From M3007 sp044230315 (GTDB taxonomy: Bacteria; Bacteroidota; Bacteroidia; Chitinophagales; Saprospiraceae): 64,000 nucleotides of DNA. The notes beneath the pieces were generated by a model. It had not been told where the DNA came from, made no database searches, and saw only the letters and a list, made by a program, of their open reading frames with translations. Shown in pieces: positions 17,555 through 27,266 of this stretch; position 1 is the first letter of the stretch, and each line of letters starts with the position of its first letter. The stretch lies in assembly GCA_044230315.1 (NCBI GenBank), contig JBGARJ010000008.1, forward strand, positions 118,997 through 182,996. The letters run 5' to 3'. A program made the position numbers and the translations under genes.

Positions 17555-18100
17555 ATGAACCACCATCTGAAAGCAATCCCGTTCTTTTTATTCCTGTGTG
17601 CTGGCTGCTTGCCGGCACAAACCCCCGACACCATTGTGCTCGTACAAAATGGCAATCCGATTGCTGTAGACGCCATTGCCGTGGGTGCCAATGCTGAATT
17701 TGCACAAATCCGGCTCACTCCCGCCAGTTTTCCGGTGGTCATCCTCCCGCAAGCACTCACCCATGAAGTGTTTCGGGGCTATAACCAGCAAGACCAGTTG
17801 CTGGCTACCCATCGCACCGACCTCCTGTTGCTGCGCCAGCGCGATACCCTGAACATGCGTGAGATCGAGACGCTGCACAATATTATGGCGGCCCAGCAAT
17901 CGAATATCGCCCTGTGCGAAAGCACCAACGAGGCGCTCAACCGATCGATCGCATCGCTCAACGAACAACTGAACCAAACCCGCCAGTTGGCGGAAGAGTG
18001 CAATAAAGGACGCAATCGCAAAAATATCTGGGCGGTTATCGTCGGCGGCGGAATCGGATTCGGCGTCGGCGCGATATTGGGCATTCTGGTGGCCAAGTGA
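17555..18100 (+). CDS. Exported coiled-coil protein with C-terminal membrane helix, unknown
   Basis: A 181-residue protein. The N-terminus is a signal peptide (hydrophobic core FFLFLCAGC, probable cleavage after PAQ). A short beta-rich part follows, then a coiled coil at about residues 85-155, then a glycine-rich membrane helix at the very end (VIVGGGIGFGVGAILGILV). The glycine zipper-like end suggests membrane insertion or oligomer formation. It closes the run of same-strand genes that begins with the eCIS proteins. Function unknown. Confidence 0.65.
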   Translation: MNHHLKAIPFFLFLCAGCLPAQTPDTIVLVQNGNPIAVDAIAVGANAEFAQIRLTPASFPVVILPQALTHEVFRGYNQQDQLLATHRTDLLLLRQRDTLNMREIETLHNIMAAQQSNIALCESTNEALNRSIASLNEQLNQTRQLAEECNKGRNRKNIWAVIVGGGIGFGVGAILGILVAK

Positions 18101-18352
18101 TTCACGCCATTTGCCTGTTTGAAAGCCTGCCTTTGAGAACGGCTAGACAACTTTGTGATTCGCCTCCCGCGACGGCGCGGACCCAACGTTGAAGGGTATC
18201 CGGTTTCAACAAGTAGTTTTGCCATCCAGACGGCGCGAACCGGCGCTTCAACTCTTTTTTGGCGACCCGGGAAAAGAAATCGGCGGCGCTCGCGTTTGAG
18301 ATTTTCAAACGGTTACGCCGTGCATCTCAATCATCCCATAAATGATAACAAT

Positions 18353-20389
18353 ATGTACAAAGTAAAATTTGGCGGCAAAAAAGGCCAAACCATCAACCTG
18401 GTGGAAAGCCCCGACATGGTAGCCATCCGAACCAAAGGCAATCAGGATCTGGGCACCGTATCGCTCAGCCGCTCGAGCCGGGCCATTATTGACGACACCA
18501 CGGAAGTGGCATCCTTTCCCGAAGCCGGCATTTCCGTGCGCCGCGTGGCCGGTGGCGGTGGCGACCTGGAATCGACGGGTGGCGCGACCCGCGAACGCGA
18601 CGCGGCGCGTACTGCACTAAAACAGGAGGAAAATATCCGGTTCGCCGGCCGTGTGCTGCAGGATGCCAACAGCGGCGAAGTGATGTTGTACACCGAAAAC
18701 TTCTTCGTCAAGTTTCTCGACAATACACCGGAAGCCGATTGTCTCGCCCTGATCAATAAGTATCAGTTGAAAATCAAGAGTAAACTGGCTTTTGCCACCA
18801 ACGCTTACTTCGTGGAGGCCGTCGAAGGAACAGGACTGGAGGTGTTTAATATCGCTGAAAAGATCCTGGAGGAAAAATCGGTCGAATATTGCCACCCCGA
18901 ACTCGTGCAGGAACGCCGCTACAAGGTGGTGCACCCCCTCCAGTGGCACCTGGTCCAAACGGCCATCAACGGCAAACCGATAAATGCCCATACCAATATT
19001 GAAAAAGCCTGGGCCACTACCAAAGGCAAAGGCATTACGATTGCCGTGATCGACGACGGCATCGACCTGGATCACCCCGAATTTGCCGGCCGGATCGTGC
19101 ACCCTTTCGACGCCACCATGAACATCAACGACCCGCGCCCGAAAGTAGCCGACGACAACCACGGCACCGCCTGCGCAGGCATGGCCTGTGCAGCCGGGCT
19201 GCCCAACGGCGCCTCGGGTACCGCCCCCGAAGCCACCCTGATGCCCATCCGCTTGCGCAGCGGCCTGGGGAGTATGGCCGAGGCCAACGCCTTCGTGTGG
19301 GCTGCCGACCACGGCGCCGACGTTGTTTCCTGCTCCTGGGGACCGACCGACGGCGATTGGTGGAATCCCATGGACCCCGTGCATAACCGCCTGACAGCGC
19401 TGCCCGACAGCACCCGCCTGGCCATGGATTATGTACTGACCAAAGGCCGCGGCGGCAAAGGCACCGTGATCCTCTTCGCCGCCGGCAACGGCAATGAAGA
19501 CACGGCTAACGATGGTTATGCCTCCTACTCGGGCGTAATTGCAGTGGCAGCTTGCAACGATACGGGCAAGCGCTGCGTGTACAGCGATTACGGCACTTCG
19601 ATCTGGGTTTGCTTTCCCAGTGCCGACTACGCCTGGAAAGCCTTTCAACACCCCGCCCCAATCAGCGAAGGTTTGCGCACCACCGACCGCGTCGGCGCAA
19701 ATGGGTATACGCCTGAAAATTACGTCAATTCCTTTGGCGGCACTTCCGCGGCCTGCCCGGGTATGGCCGGCATTGTCGCCCTCATCCTCGCGGCCAACCC
19801 CGACCTTAGCCCCACCGAAGTGAAAACTGTCATCCGGCAGTCCTGCGTACAAATCGATACCGCCGGCGGTGAATACGACGCCAGCGGCCACAGTATATAC
19901 TACGGTTATGGCCGTATCGACGCCGGACTGGCGATCGAAAACGCTAAAAAGGCCGGCAAACCGGCAACCGGCATTGTTGCATTGGATGGCGGCGTCCAGT
20001 TCAACACAGGCGCTGAACAACCGTTTCAGCCGGGTATTTTACTGGGCGGCGATTTCAAACCGGTACGCCGGGTACTGGGATTTCGACTGCAATTAAAACC
20101 GGCGGCAACCGGTATGCAGCTCCATTACAAAGTTAATGTCTCTACCGTCGGCATTATGGAGAATCAACAAGAAGGCGAATTTATTGGCACGCTCAAAACC
20201 AGCCAACGAGTCCTCGGCTTTACGCTTGAGTTGGCTGGCAGTCAGGCCAGCCAGTACGACCTGGAGTATGCGGCCCGGTTAAAGGGGCGCAAGACCCTGG
20301 CCAAGGCCAAAAACGGGAGCTGGTGCGGCACAGCCAAAAAAACCGGCCGCACGGTAGAAGCCGTTTTGGTAACGCTGAAAAAGAAATGA
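18353..20389 (+). CDS. Subtilisin-like serine protease (S8 family), leaderless
   Basis: A 678-residue S8 peptidase with the full catalytic triad: D234 (AVIDDGIDLDHPEF), H270 (DDNHGTACAG) and S465 (GGTSAACPGMAG). Residues about 95-195 form a fervidolysin-like propeptide (NFFVKFLDNTPEAD). A C-terminal domain of about 140 residues follows the protease. The frame is open back to 18155, but I choose ATG 18353 (MYKVKFGG) because the upstream translation is arginine-rich and unlike a protein N-terminus. From this start there is no signal peptide, unusual for a subtilase, so the protein may stay in the cytoplasm or leave by a non-Sec route such as the nearby injection system (inference). Confidence 0.87.
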   Translation: MYKVKFGGKKGQTINLVESPDMVAIRTKGNQDLGTVSLSRSSRAIIDDTTEVASFPEAGISVRRVAGGGGDLESTGGATRERDAARTALKQEENIRFAGRVLQDANSGEVMLYTENFFVKFLDNTPEADCLALINKYQLKIKSKLAFATNAYFVEAVEGTGLEVFNIAEKILEEKSVEYCHPELVQERRYKVVHPLQWHLVQTAINGKPINAHTNIEKAWATTKGKGITIAVIDDGIDLDHPEFAGRIVHPFDATMNINDPRPKVADDNHGTACAGMACAAGLPNGASGTAPEATLMPIRLRSGLGSMAEANAFVWAADHGADVVSCSWGPTDGDWWNPMDPVHNRLTALPDSTRLAMDYVLTKGRGGKGTVILFAAGNGNEDTANDGYASYSGVIAVAACNDTGKRCVYSDYGTSIWVCFPSADYAWKAFQHPAPISEGLRTTDRVGANGYTPENYVNSFGGTSAACPGMAGIVALILAANPDLSPTEVKTVIRQSCVQIDTAGGEYDASGHSIYYGYGRIDAGLAIENAKKAGKPATGIVALDGGVQFNTGAEQPFQPGILLGGDFKPVRRVLGFRLQLKPAATGMQLHYKVNVSTVGIMENQQEGEFIGTLKTSQRVLGFTLELAGSQASQYDLEYAARLKGRKTLAKAKNGSWCGTAKKTGRTVEAVLVTLKKK

Positions 20390-20432
20390 CCGTAAGCCAC
20401 ATTTTCCTTTTGTAGAATCCTCCTTATTTATA

Positions 20433-20463
20433 GCGAGCCACCTCTGTAAAGAAAGTGGCTCGC
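20433..20463 (+). terminator. Hairpin terminator after the subtilase
   Basis: A perfect 9-bp stem (GCGAGCCAC and GTGGCTCGC) with a 13-nt loop, followed by ATTCTTT. It sits 44 nt downstream of the subtilase stop. The remainder of the gap up to 20596 shows no gene. Confidence 0.7.
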
Positions 20464-20596
20464 ATTCTTTAGCTGATTCGCGTCGTTTAAGGACTTTTTA
20501 ATGCCTGATTAATGTTCAGCTAAGAACAAGGGCGTTTTGGGCACGATATTTTCAATGGGCCCGGTTCAACCAATTGTTTCATAATCTTTCATTCCC

Positions 20597-23500
20597 ATGA
20601 CGCGATCTTTTATACTGGCCACTTTCATGGTGGCTTTTAATCACCTTTGCCTGTCCCGGACGCCGGCTCAAAACCCGCCGCTGCTGGTTGAAATTGAAAA
20701 TATTTCGCCTGTCTCCTGTGCTGGCGGCTCCAATGGCGCGGTTTTTCTCAATGTCCTCCAGGGCGAACCGCCCTTTCAATTTGAGTGGAGCACCGGTTTT
20801 GCCGAACAAGATCTGAAATTGGTACCCGCCGGCATATACAGCTGTACGATTACGGATGCCACGGGCGACCAGGTACTGCTGAACAATATCGAAATTACCG
20901 AACCCGCGCTGCTGACCATTGCAGTCAATACCATCCAAAACATCAATTGCCAATTTAGCACCGGCGCCCTGTCCGTGTCGGTCGAAGGCGGTACGCCGGG
21001 ATATGCGTACCAATGGAATACAGGTCAAAGCAGCGCTGCCAGCGAATATCTTCCAGCCGGCAATTACGACATTACCGTGACCGACGACAGCGGCTGCTGG
21101 GCCAGCCTCAATACTCAGATTGAAGAAGACTTCACCGCGCCGTTTGCCGGCGCCGGGCCTCCTGTCAACGTGTTGTGTTCCAACACGCCTATACAACTCC
21201 AGGGGACAGGCTCCACGGGGCCGCAGTTCACCTATCAATGGACCGGTCAGAATGGCGGCAATGTTCTGTATGACGCCACCGAACTCCATCCCACCGTAAA
21301 CCATACCGGCAACTACCTCCTGACGGTGACCGACACGATCAACGGTTGTACCGCTACTGCCTCCACCACGGTGAGCAGCCAATATACGGCACCTGCAGCA
21401 GCCGCAACAGGCGGTGTGCTGGATTGTATCCAAAACAGTGTCATGTTACAGGCCAGTTTCAGCACGCAGCATACCATTTTTGCCTGGCAGGGTCCAAACG
21501 GCTACACCAGCGCGCTGCTGCAGCCCGTAGTGACCAAGGCCGGCAACTACCACCTGACCGTGACGGATACCCTGACCGGGTGTTTCACCATTGCCACAGC
21601 GACGGTGGTCCAGGACACCTTGCACCCCGCCGCCACGGCCAGTGCCAGCGGCCCGATCTCTTGTATCAACCCCACAACTAATCTGATGGGATGGTCCAGT
21701 GTACCCGGCGCGTCTTTCCAGTGGTCGGGCCCGGGCAACTTCAATGCCACTGGCGCCCAGCCTGCCGCCACGCTACCGGGCCTCTACACCGTGTCGGCCA
21801 CCAACCTGGCTAACGGCTGTTCCGCCACCGCCACCGCCACCGTAAGCGGCAGCACCACCGCCCCTGTTGTTTCCGCTTCTGTAAACGGAATCATTACCTG
21901 CCTAACATCGTCCGTTTTCCTTAACGGCATCATACAACCAGCCGGCATGATATATAGTTGGACCGGTCCCAACGGTTTCACATCTACCATATTAACACCC
22001 ATAGCAATCGGGCCAGGCATATATACCCTGAAAGCAACGAATCCGCAAAACAGTTGCACCGCAACAGCGTCCGTCACCGTCTCCAGCAACACCACCCCGC
22101 CCAATCTAACCGCCTCCGGCGGGGTCAAAACCTGTGCGAACCCAACCGTCACCCTCCATGCCAACTCGGGCGCTGCCGGGGTTACGTATTCCTGGTCGGG
22201 CCCGGGCGGATATACTTCCGGCCAACAAAATCCGGTCGTTAACCTGACCGGTTCTTATACGGTAACGGTGTACAATCCGTCGAATGGCTGTTCCAATTCG
22301 GCCAGCGTGAACGTCACCGCAAATACCAGCCAACCAACACTGTTGGCCTATGGCACCTCCATCAGTTGTCTGGTCCCTTCCAGTAAAGTAACCGCCAGTT
22401 CCACCACTCAGGGCGCTACCTTTACCTGGACGGGCCCCAATGGCTACACCGCTAACATCGCCAACCCACTGGTTACCGTACCCGGTTTTTACGCCGTGGT
22501 GGTGACCAGCCCGGTCAATGGCTGCACCAACAGCACGTCTGTACTCGTCGACGACAATACGCAGGCCCCCGTAGCCAATTCCGGCGGCAACCGTACCCTA
22601 AATTGCCTTGGCACCCCAATTCTGCTGAGCGGCTCGGGCTCCTCTACTGTTGGGAATTTTTCCTACAAGTGGACTACTTTCGACGGCCATATTGTATCAG
22701 GTGCTTCCAGTTTGTACCCAAGGGTCGACGCCATAGGGACGTACACGTTAAAAGTGACCAACAACCTGAACGGCTGTATCGCGCTCGACAGCATGGAAGT
22801 ATTCCCTGCCGTGCCCGTCAATGTAAACTTTGGCCAGGTTACCCAGGTGGCGTGCAACGGCACTTCAACGGGCTCCGCCACCGTGCAGGCTACCGGCGGC
22901 ACGGGCATTTTTGCCTATGCCTGGTCCAACGGGAATACCACCCCGACGGCCAGCGGACTGAGTGCGGGGGTGTATAGCGTAACAGTCAGCGATACGGAAG
23001 GGTGTTCCGGCACAACGTCCACCCAAATCAGTCAGCCTCCTCTTTTGCAAGCAAATGTGAGCGCGACTGCGCAAACTGTCTTCGGCGTCAACAATGGCAC
23101 CGCAACGGTATCCGTGTTGGGCGGCGTTTTCCCCTACGCGGTCAACTGGAGCAACAACGCCACCACCACCTTCATCAACGGCCTGGCGCCGGGCACATAC
23201 ACCGTCACCGTCACCGATAACAAGGGTTGTACTGCCGTCAACTCCGTGCAGGTGAATGCAGTGAACTGCGGCCTCAACGGCGCATTGGCCATCACCAATA
23301 TCGCTTGTGCCGGATCGTCCAGTGGCAGCATTACAGCCAACCTGGTCAACAACACCAATCCCATATTGTATACCTGGTCGAACAACGGCCAGACCAAAAC
23401 CATCAGCAACCTCGCCGCCGGCAACTATACCGTCACGGCGACCGATGCATCCGGTTGCTCCGTAATCCTGACCGGCGCCGTGACCAGCCCCACCACGCTG

Positions 23501-25639
23501 GTCCTGACCTTCGTCAATAAAGAAAACGTAGCCTGCGCCAACGCCCAAACCGGCGCGTTGACGGCCGGCGTCAGCGGCGGCAAATCGCCCTATACCTACG
23601 CATGGTCTAACGGAAAAACAAGCCTTGCCATCACCGGACTTGCGGCAGGCAACTACACCGTTACCGTCACCGATGCAAACGGCTGCACCAAAAGCCTGAA
23701 TACCCAAATTACGGTCACTGACCAAAATCCGCCCCAACTCATACTGAAAAACGCCAGTGTCGTCCTCGACGCCTCCGGCCAGGCCACGGTAACCCCGGCA
23801 ATGTTTGACAATGGCAGCTTCGATGCCGAATGCGGCATCGCCTCCTGGTCGGTCAGTCCGACGAATTTCGACTGCAGCCAGATCGGCGCCCGCACGGTGA
23901 CGCTCACGGCCACCGACCTGAGCGGCAACAGTAAATCGGCCACTGCCACGGTAACCATTACCGACGATATCGCTCCAACCATGGTATGTCCCCAAGCCAT
24001 TTATACCGGCATTTGCGCCGCCAACGTACAATTTGCCTTACCCCAAGTAACTGATAACTGTGCCATTCAACCCAGTCAAATCCAGCAAACGGCAGGTTTG
24101 TCATCCGGCGCCAGTTTCCCGAGTGGGAAAACCCTCCAGGCATTTTCATATGCCGATGCCGGGGGGAATACAACCACGTGCAGTTTTGAAATTTGGGTGG
24201 CCGACGAGCCGGGCATAACGATCGTAGCGCACCAGGCCTCCTGTTCCAACCAATGCGACGGCACTGCTACCCTGACCCCCCTGGACGGCACCATCCCCGC
24301 CGTGGTTCAATGGAGCAACGGTCAGTTTGGCAATACCGCCACAGGCCTGTGCCCGGGTAGTTACACAGTGACGGTGACGGATGTGTACGGCTGTTCAAAA
24401 GCATTCCCGGTCGCCATTTCCAACAACAACCTCGCCGGCTTCAGCCTGACCGCACAATCGTCGCCAGCCAGCTGCAGTGCGACTTGCGACGGCAGCGGCG
24501 CCCTTCAGGCGACAGGCGGCACAGCGCCATTTGGCTTCGCCTGGAGTAACGGGCAAAACGGCGCCACAGCCGGCAACTTGTGCCCCGGACAATATACCGT
24601 CACCGTCACCGATGCAAACGGTTGCTCGGTTCAGCAGGTGGTATCGGTCCCCGTGGAGGACAACGTGCCGCCAACATTGACCTGCCCGGCTAATTTCAGC
24701 ACTTCCTACTGTGCCGCATCAGTGTACTACAACCAACCCGTTGTGCAGGATAATTGCCCCGTCAATCCGCAAAATCTGCAACTGCTGAGCGGCCTGCCTT
24801 CGGGAGCGATGTTCCCGCAGGGAAATACCATTCAGGTGTACCGCTATACTGATGTCGCCGGTAACAGCGCTCAATGCAGCTTCACCGTACAGGTGGCCGG
24901 GCCGCCCGACCTAAGCCTGACAGCTACCGACGTTACCTGTACCGGTGCTTGCAACGGCAGTGTCAACATGGTGGCGACGGGCGGTTTCGGGCCTTTTTCG
25001 ACACTCTGGAGTACCAATCAGGGCGGTCCGTCGGTCAGCGGCTTATGCCCCGGCTCGTATGGCGTCACGGTGATCGATGCCGCCGGCTGTGTCGAAACCC
25101 GCCAGATCGCCATTACCGAACCGCAACCTCTCGGCCTGACGGTGGTAGCGGTCAATAACGATACCGGCAATTCCGGCACTGGTAGTATCCAGATCGAGGT
25201 GAGCGGCGGTACCAAGCCCTACGCGTTTGCCTGGCGCCAAAACGGGCTGCTCTTCGCATCCACACAAAACCTGACCAACCTCCCGGCCGGTCAATATACT
25301 GTGGTCGTCACCGACGCCAACGGTTGCACCATCGCCAGTGCTGCTTTAATGCTCCATAACACGGTTGCCGCCCACGAAGCCGCCTGGGCTCAGGGCCTGC
25401 AGCTACAACCCAACCCGGCTACCTCCGTGGTCCGGCTAATGGTGGCTCAACCGACGGGCCAGGCAGTAGAAGTTGTGGTCGTCAGCCCCAATGGAACCCC
25501 GGGCTTGCAGCAACAGTTCGCCGCATTGGAAAGTGTGTTGTCGTTGGACGTCAGTACACTGCCCACCGGACTTTGGCTGGTACGGATCAAAACGGCCGAT
25601 GGCCGCGAAGCGGTGCGCAAATTGGTAGTTACGCATTAA
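20597..25639 (+). CDS. Giant SprB-repeat surface protein with T9SS C-terminal sorting domain
   Basis: A 1680-residue exported protein. It has an N-terminal signal peptide (about residues 1-25, ending PAQ). The body is many repeated beta domains of 75-100 residues: SprB-type repeats with the pattern YAWSNG...GLAAGNYTVTVTDANGC, interspersed with Ig/PKD-like domains (FTWTGPNGYT) and two HYR-like domains with TCPA-type starts (near 1120 and 1365). The last 80 residues (LQLQPNPATSVVRL to the end) are a type A T9SS sorting domain, so the protein should cross the outer membrane by T9SS and be anchored or released. SprB of Flavobacterium is a gliding adhesin; an adhesin or matrix role here is inferred. 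It stands alone between two terminators. Confidence 0.88.
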   Translation: MTRSFILATFMVAFNHLCLSRTPAQNPPLLVEIENISPVSCAGGSNGAVFLNVLQGEPPFQFEWSTGFAEQDLKLVPAGIYSCTITDATGDQVLLNNIEITEPALLTIAVNTIQNINCQFSTGALSVSVEGGTPGYAYQWNTGQSSAASEYLPAGNYDITVTDDSGCWASLNTQIEEDFTAPFAGAGPPVNVLCSNTPIQLQGTGSTGPQFTYQWTGQNGGNVLYDATELHPTVNHTGNYLLTVTDTINGCTATASTTVSSQYTAPAAAATGGVLDCIQNSVMLQASFSTQHTIFAWQGPNGYTSALLQPVVTKAGNYHLTVTDTLTGCFTIATATVVQDTLHPAATASASGPISCINPTTNLMGWSSVPGASFQWSGPGNFNATGAQPAATLPGLYTVSATNLANGCSATATATVSGSTTAPVVSASVNGIITCLTSSVFLNGIIQPAGMIYSWTGPNGFTSTILTPIAIGPGIYTLKATNPQNSCTATASVTVSSNTTPPNLTASGGVKTCANPTVTLHANSGAAGVTYSWSGPGGYTSGQQNPVVNLTGSYTVTVYNPSNGCSNSASVNVTANTSQPTLLAYGTSISCLVPSSKVTASSTTQGATFTWTGPNGYTANIANPLVTVPGFYAVVVTSPVNGCTNSTSVLVDDNTQAPVANSGGNRTLNCLGTPILLSGSGSSTVGNFSYKWTTFDGHIVSGASSLYPRVDAIGTYTLKVTNNLNGCIALDSMEVFPAVPVNVNFGQVTQVACNGTSTGSATVQATGGTGIFAYAWSNGNTTPTASGLSAGVYSVTVSDTEGCSGTTSTQISQPPLLQANVSATAQTVFGVNNGTATVSVLGGVFPYAVNWSNNATTTFINGLAPGTYTVTVTDNKGCTAVNSVQVNAVNCGLNGALAITNIACAGSSSGSITANLVNNTNPILYTWSNNGQTKTISNLAAGNYTVTATDASGCSVILTGAVTSPTTLVLTFVNKENVACANAQTGALTAGVSGGKSPYTYAWSNGKTSLAITGLAAGNYTVTVTDANGCTKSLNTQITVTDQNPPQLILKNASVVLDASGQATVTPAMFDNGSFDAECGIASWSVSPTNFDCSQIGARTVTLTATDLSGNSKSATATVTITDDIAPTMVCPQAIYTGICAANVQFALPQVTDNCAIQPSQIQQTAGLSSGASFPSGKTLQAFSYADAGGNTTTCSFEIWVADEPGITIVAHQASCSNQCDGTATLTPLDGTIPAVVQWSNGQFGNTATGLCPGSYTVTVTDVYGCSKAFPVAISNNNLAGFSLTAQSSPASCSATCDGSGALQATGGTAPFGFAWSNGQNGATAGNLCPGQYTVTVTDANGCSVQQVVSVPVEDNVPPTLTCPANFSTSYCAASVYYNQPVVQDNCPVNPQNLQLLSGLPSGAMFPQGNTIQVYRYTDVAGNSAQCSFTVQVAGPPDLSLTATDVTCTGACNGSVNMVATGGFGPFSTLWSTNQGGPSVSGLCPGSYGVTVIDAAGCVETRQIAITEPQPLGLTVVAVNNDTGNSGTGSIQIEVSGGTKPYAFAWRQNGLLFASTQNLTNLPAGQYTVVVTDANGCTIASAALMLHNTVAAHEAAWAQGLQLQPNPATSVVRLMVAQPTGQAVEVVVVSPNGTPGLQQQFAALESVLSLDVSTLPTGLWLVRIKTADGREAVRKLVVTH

Positions 25640-25644
25640 CAGGC

Positions 25645-25703
25645 AGGATAACAGGGTCAAAAAGAGATCAAACATCTCACTATTCTTTTGGTCCTGTTAT
25701 CCT
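25645..25703. terminator. Long hairpin terminator after the surface protein
   Basis: An 11-bp perfect stem (AGGATAACAGG at 25645-25655 and CCTGTTATCCT at 25693-25703) with a partly paired A/T-rich interior, directly after the stop at 25639. Confidence 0.65.
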
Positions 25704-25816
25704 TTCCATTACGACAAATTACGGCGTGTCGGAAATATGCCGGCAAATGCTGCATGGTCTATATTTGCGGGCTAAGAACATATTTTAAAGCTTAGTGGAC
25801 CGCAAATTTATACGCC

Positions 25817-26644
25817 ATGCCAACCATGCCATCCAGCGTTCGCCAGGAACTTGAATCGCCTTACACAGTAACCGCCGAACAGCAGGCCGCTTTCGCCGCC
25901 AATGGTTTTATCAAATTAAAACAGGCCCTCTCCCCCGAGGTTATCGCTTATTTGGATGAAACCATTACCGCTGAAGTGCACCGATTGAACACGCAGCACC
26001 TCCCGATCGAAGAACGCGATACCTATGGAAAGGCCTTCCTGCAAATCATGAATATCTGGAGGCAATCGGAAGCCGTAAAGGAAATTGTGTTCAGCCGCCG
26101 GCTGGCCCGAATGGCCGCCGACCTGCTCAATGTGCGCGGCGTGCGGCTATACCACGATCAGGCCCTGTACAAGGAACCCTCGGGCGGCCATACGCCCTGG
26201 CATGCCGATCAGTACTACTGGCCCCTGGCTACGGGCAAATCGGTTACCGTCTGGATTCCCCTTCAATACACGCCGTTGGAACTTGGCCCGCTCGAATTCA
26301 GCGCCCAAAGCCACCGATTGAACGCCGGCCGCAACCTGAAGATCAGCGACGAAAGCCAGCAACTGCTCGAAGAAACGCTCGCCCAGGCGCGCCTTCCCCA
26401 TGTTGTGGAGCCCTTCGATCTCGGCGAAATCAGTTTCCATACCGGGTGGTTGTTCCACCGCGCCGGCCCCAACCGGACCAACCGCATGCGCAAAGTGATG
26501 ACGGTGATTTACATGGACCGGGACATGACGCTCAAAGCGCCGGAAAATGACAACCAACAACTCGACTGGGACACCTGGTGTCCCGGCGCGCAGGTTGGTA
26601 AAGTGATCGATACGCCGCTCAACCCGGTGTTGTACACTTCGTGA
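25817..26644 (+). CDS. Phytanoyl-CoA dioxygenase (PhyH) family protein
   Basis: A 275-residue Fe(II)/2-oxoglutarate-dependent oxygenase of the PhyH family. The iron ligands are visible: H129 and D131 in TPWHADQYYWP and the distal H214 in LFHRAGPN, followed by an Arg-rich stretch (RTNRMRK) that should hold the 2-oxoglutarate-binding arginine. The length is normal for bacterial PhyH proteins. The substrate cannot be read from sequence; relatives hydroxylate small molecules, lipids or ectoine. It is monocistronic on the plus strand, with the preceding hairpin terminator separating it from the surface-protein gene. Confidence 0.85.
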   Translation: MPTMPSSVRQELESPYTVTAEQQAAFAANGFIKLKQALSPEVIAYLDETITAEVHRLNTQHLPIEERDTYGKAFLQIMNIWRQSEAVKEIVFSRRLARMAADLLNVRGVRLYHDQALYKEPSGGHTPWHADQYYWPLATGKSVTVWIPLQYTPLELGPLEFSAQSHRLNAGRNLKISDESQQLLEETLAQARLPHVVEPFDLGEISFHTGWLFHRAGPNRTNRMRKVMTVIYMDRDMTLKAPENDNQQLDWDTWCPGAQVGKVIDTPLNPVLYTS

Positions 26645-26888
26645 GCACACACAAACGCGCGGGTCACATTTGGCCGAAAGCCAAAACAAGGTCCCCCGTA
26701 AGCGCCAGGCAGGCAAGGCTAGAGACGAGAGGCTTGATCTTGCACACCACGGCAATCACCCTGGTGAAAGGAGACAGGGATAATTGACAATACCAATTCG
26801 AAGGATCAATGGCTTGATGTTAGCTGGCACCCGTTGCCCAGATTAATCCTTTCCTGTTGATACCAGCAGAAGGTACTCGGGAGATGGG
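26645..26888. other. Intergenic stretch, no gene seen
   Basis: Between the PhyH stop and the tRNA terminator I see no convincing coding frame, no recognisable riboswitch and no strong repeat on either strand. Confidence 0.5.
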
Positions 26889-26916
26889 AAAAAAAAGCCG
26901 GGTCACCTGACCCGGC
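26889..26916 (-). terminator. Intrinsic terminator of the tRNA-Ala pair
   Basis: A perfect 9-bp stem (GCCGGGTCA with TGACCCGGC) followed on the minus strand by eight T residues, 10 nt beyond the 3' end of tRNA-Ala(CGC). Confidence 0.85.
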
Positions 26917-26925
26917 TCATCTGCG

Positions 26926-26999
26926 TGGAGCATACCGGACTCGAACCGGTGACCTCTACGATGCGAACGTAGCGCTCTAGCCAACTGAGCTAATACCCC
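26926..26999 (-). tRNA. tRNA-Ala, anticodon CGC
   Basis: A 74-nt cloverleaf on the minus strand. The acceptor stem is GGGGTAT with ATGCTCC and discriminator A. The D-arm is GCTCAGTTGGCTAGAGC, the anticodon stem CTACG/CGTAG encloses loop TTCGCAT (anticodon CGC, codon GCG), and the T-arm is ACCGG-TTCGAGT-CCGGT. The third acceptor pair is G-U, the alanine identity element. CCA is not encoded. Confidence 0.92.
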
Positions 27000-27006
27000 T
27001 TTCACG

Positions 27007-27039
27007 AAAAAGAGCCTGACCTTCCCAGGTCAAGCTCTT
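27007..27039 (-). terminator. Hairpin with T-run between the two tRNA-Ala genes
   Basis: On the minus strand AAGAGC pairs with GCTCTT, with an inner TGACCT/AGGTCA stem, followed by a T-run. It lies immediately after tRNA-Ala(GGC) and may terminate, attenuate or guide processing before the second tRNA. Confidence 0.6.
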
Positions 27040-27040
27040 G

Positions 27041-27114
<74 letters not shown>

Positions 27115-27132
27115 AATTGCGTGAAGCGGGTG

Positions 27133-27161
27133 CAAAGATAAACGGCGACCGGATATTTCAA
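27133..27161 (-). promoter_or_regulatory. Bacteroidota-type promoter for the tRNA-Ala pair
   Basis: On the minus strand TATCTTTG (27133-27140) matches the -7 consensus TAnnTTTG, and a TTG (27159-27161) lies 18 nt upstream. The -7 box ends 18 nt before the tRNA 5' end, a normal distance. Confidence 0.7.
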
Positions 27162-27266
27162 CAAATCCAAAATGGATTTTTTAATAACTAAAATTTTCAA
27201 CCCGCATGCCGGGGTAACATTTTTGCCACCCGCTTGATATGACCCTAAAATCGCCATTATCAAATT

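Noticed and set aside
18617..20020. 467-codon open frame on the minus strand opposite the subtilase
   Set aside because: It mirrors the subtilase, whose catalytic triad is clear; the antisense product is low-complexity Gly/Val/Ala.
26645..26888. Riboswitch or small RNA between PhyH and the tRNA genes
   Set aside because: No known riboswitch core or conserved pairing could be recognised by eye.
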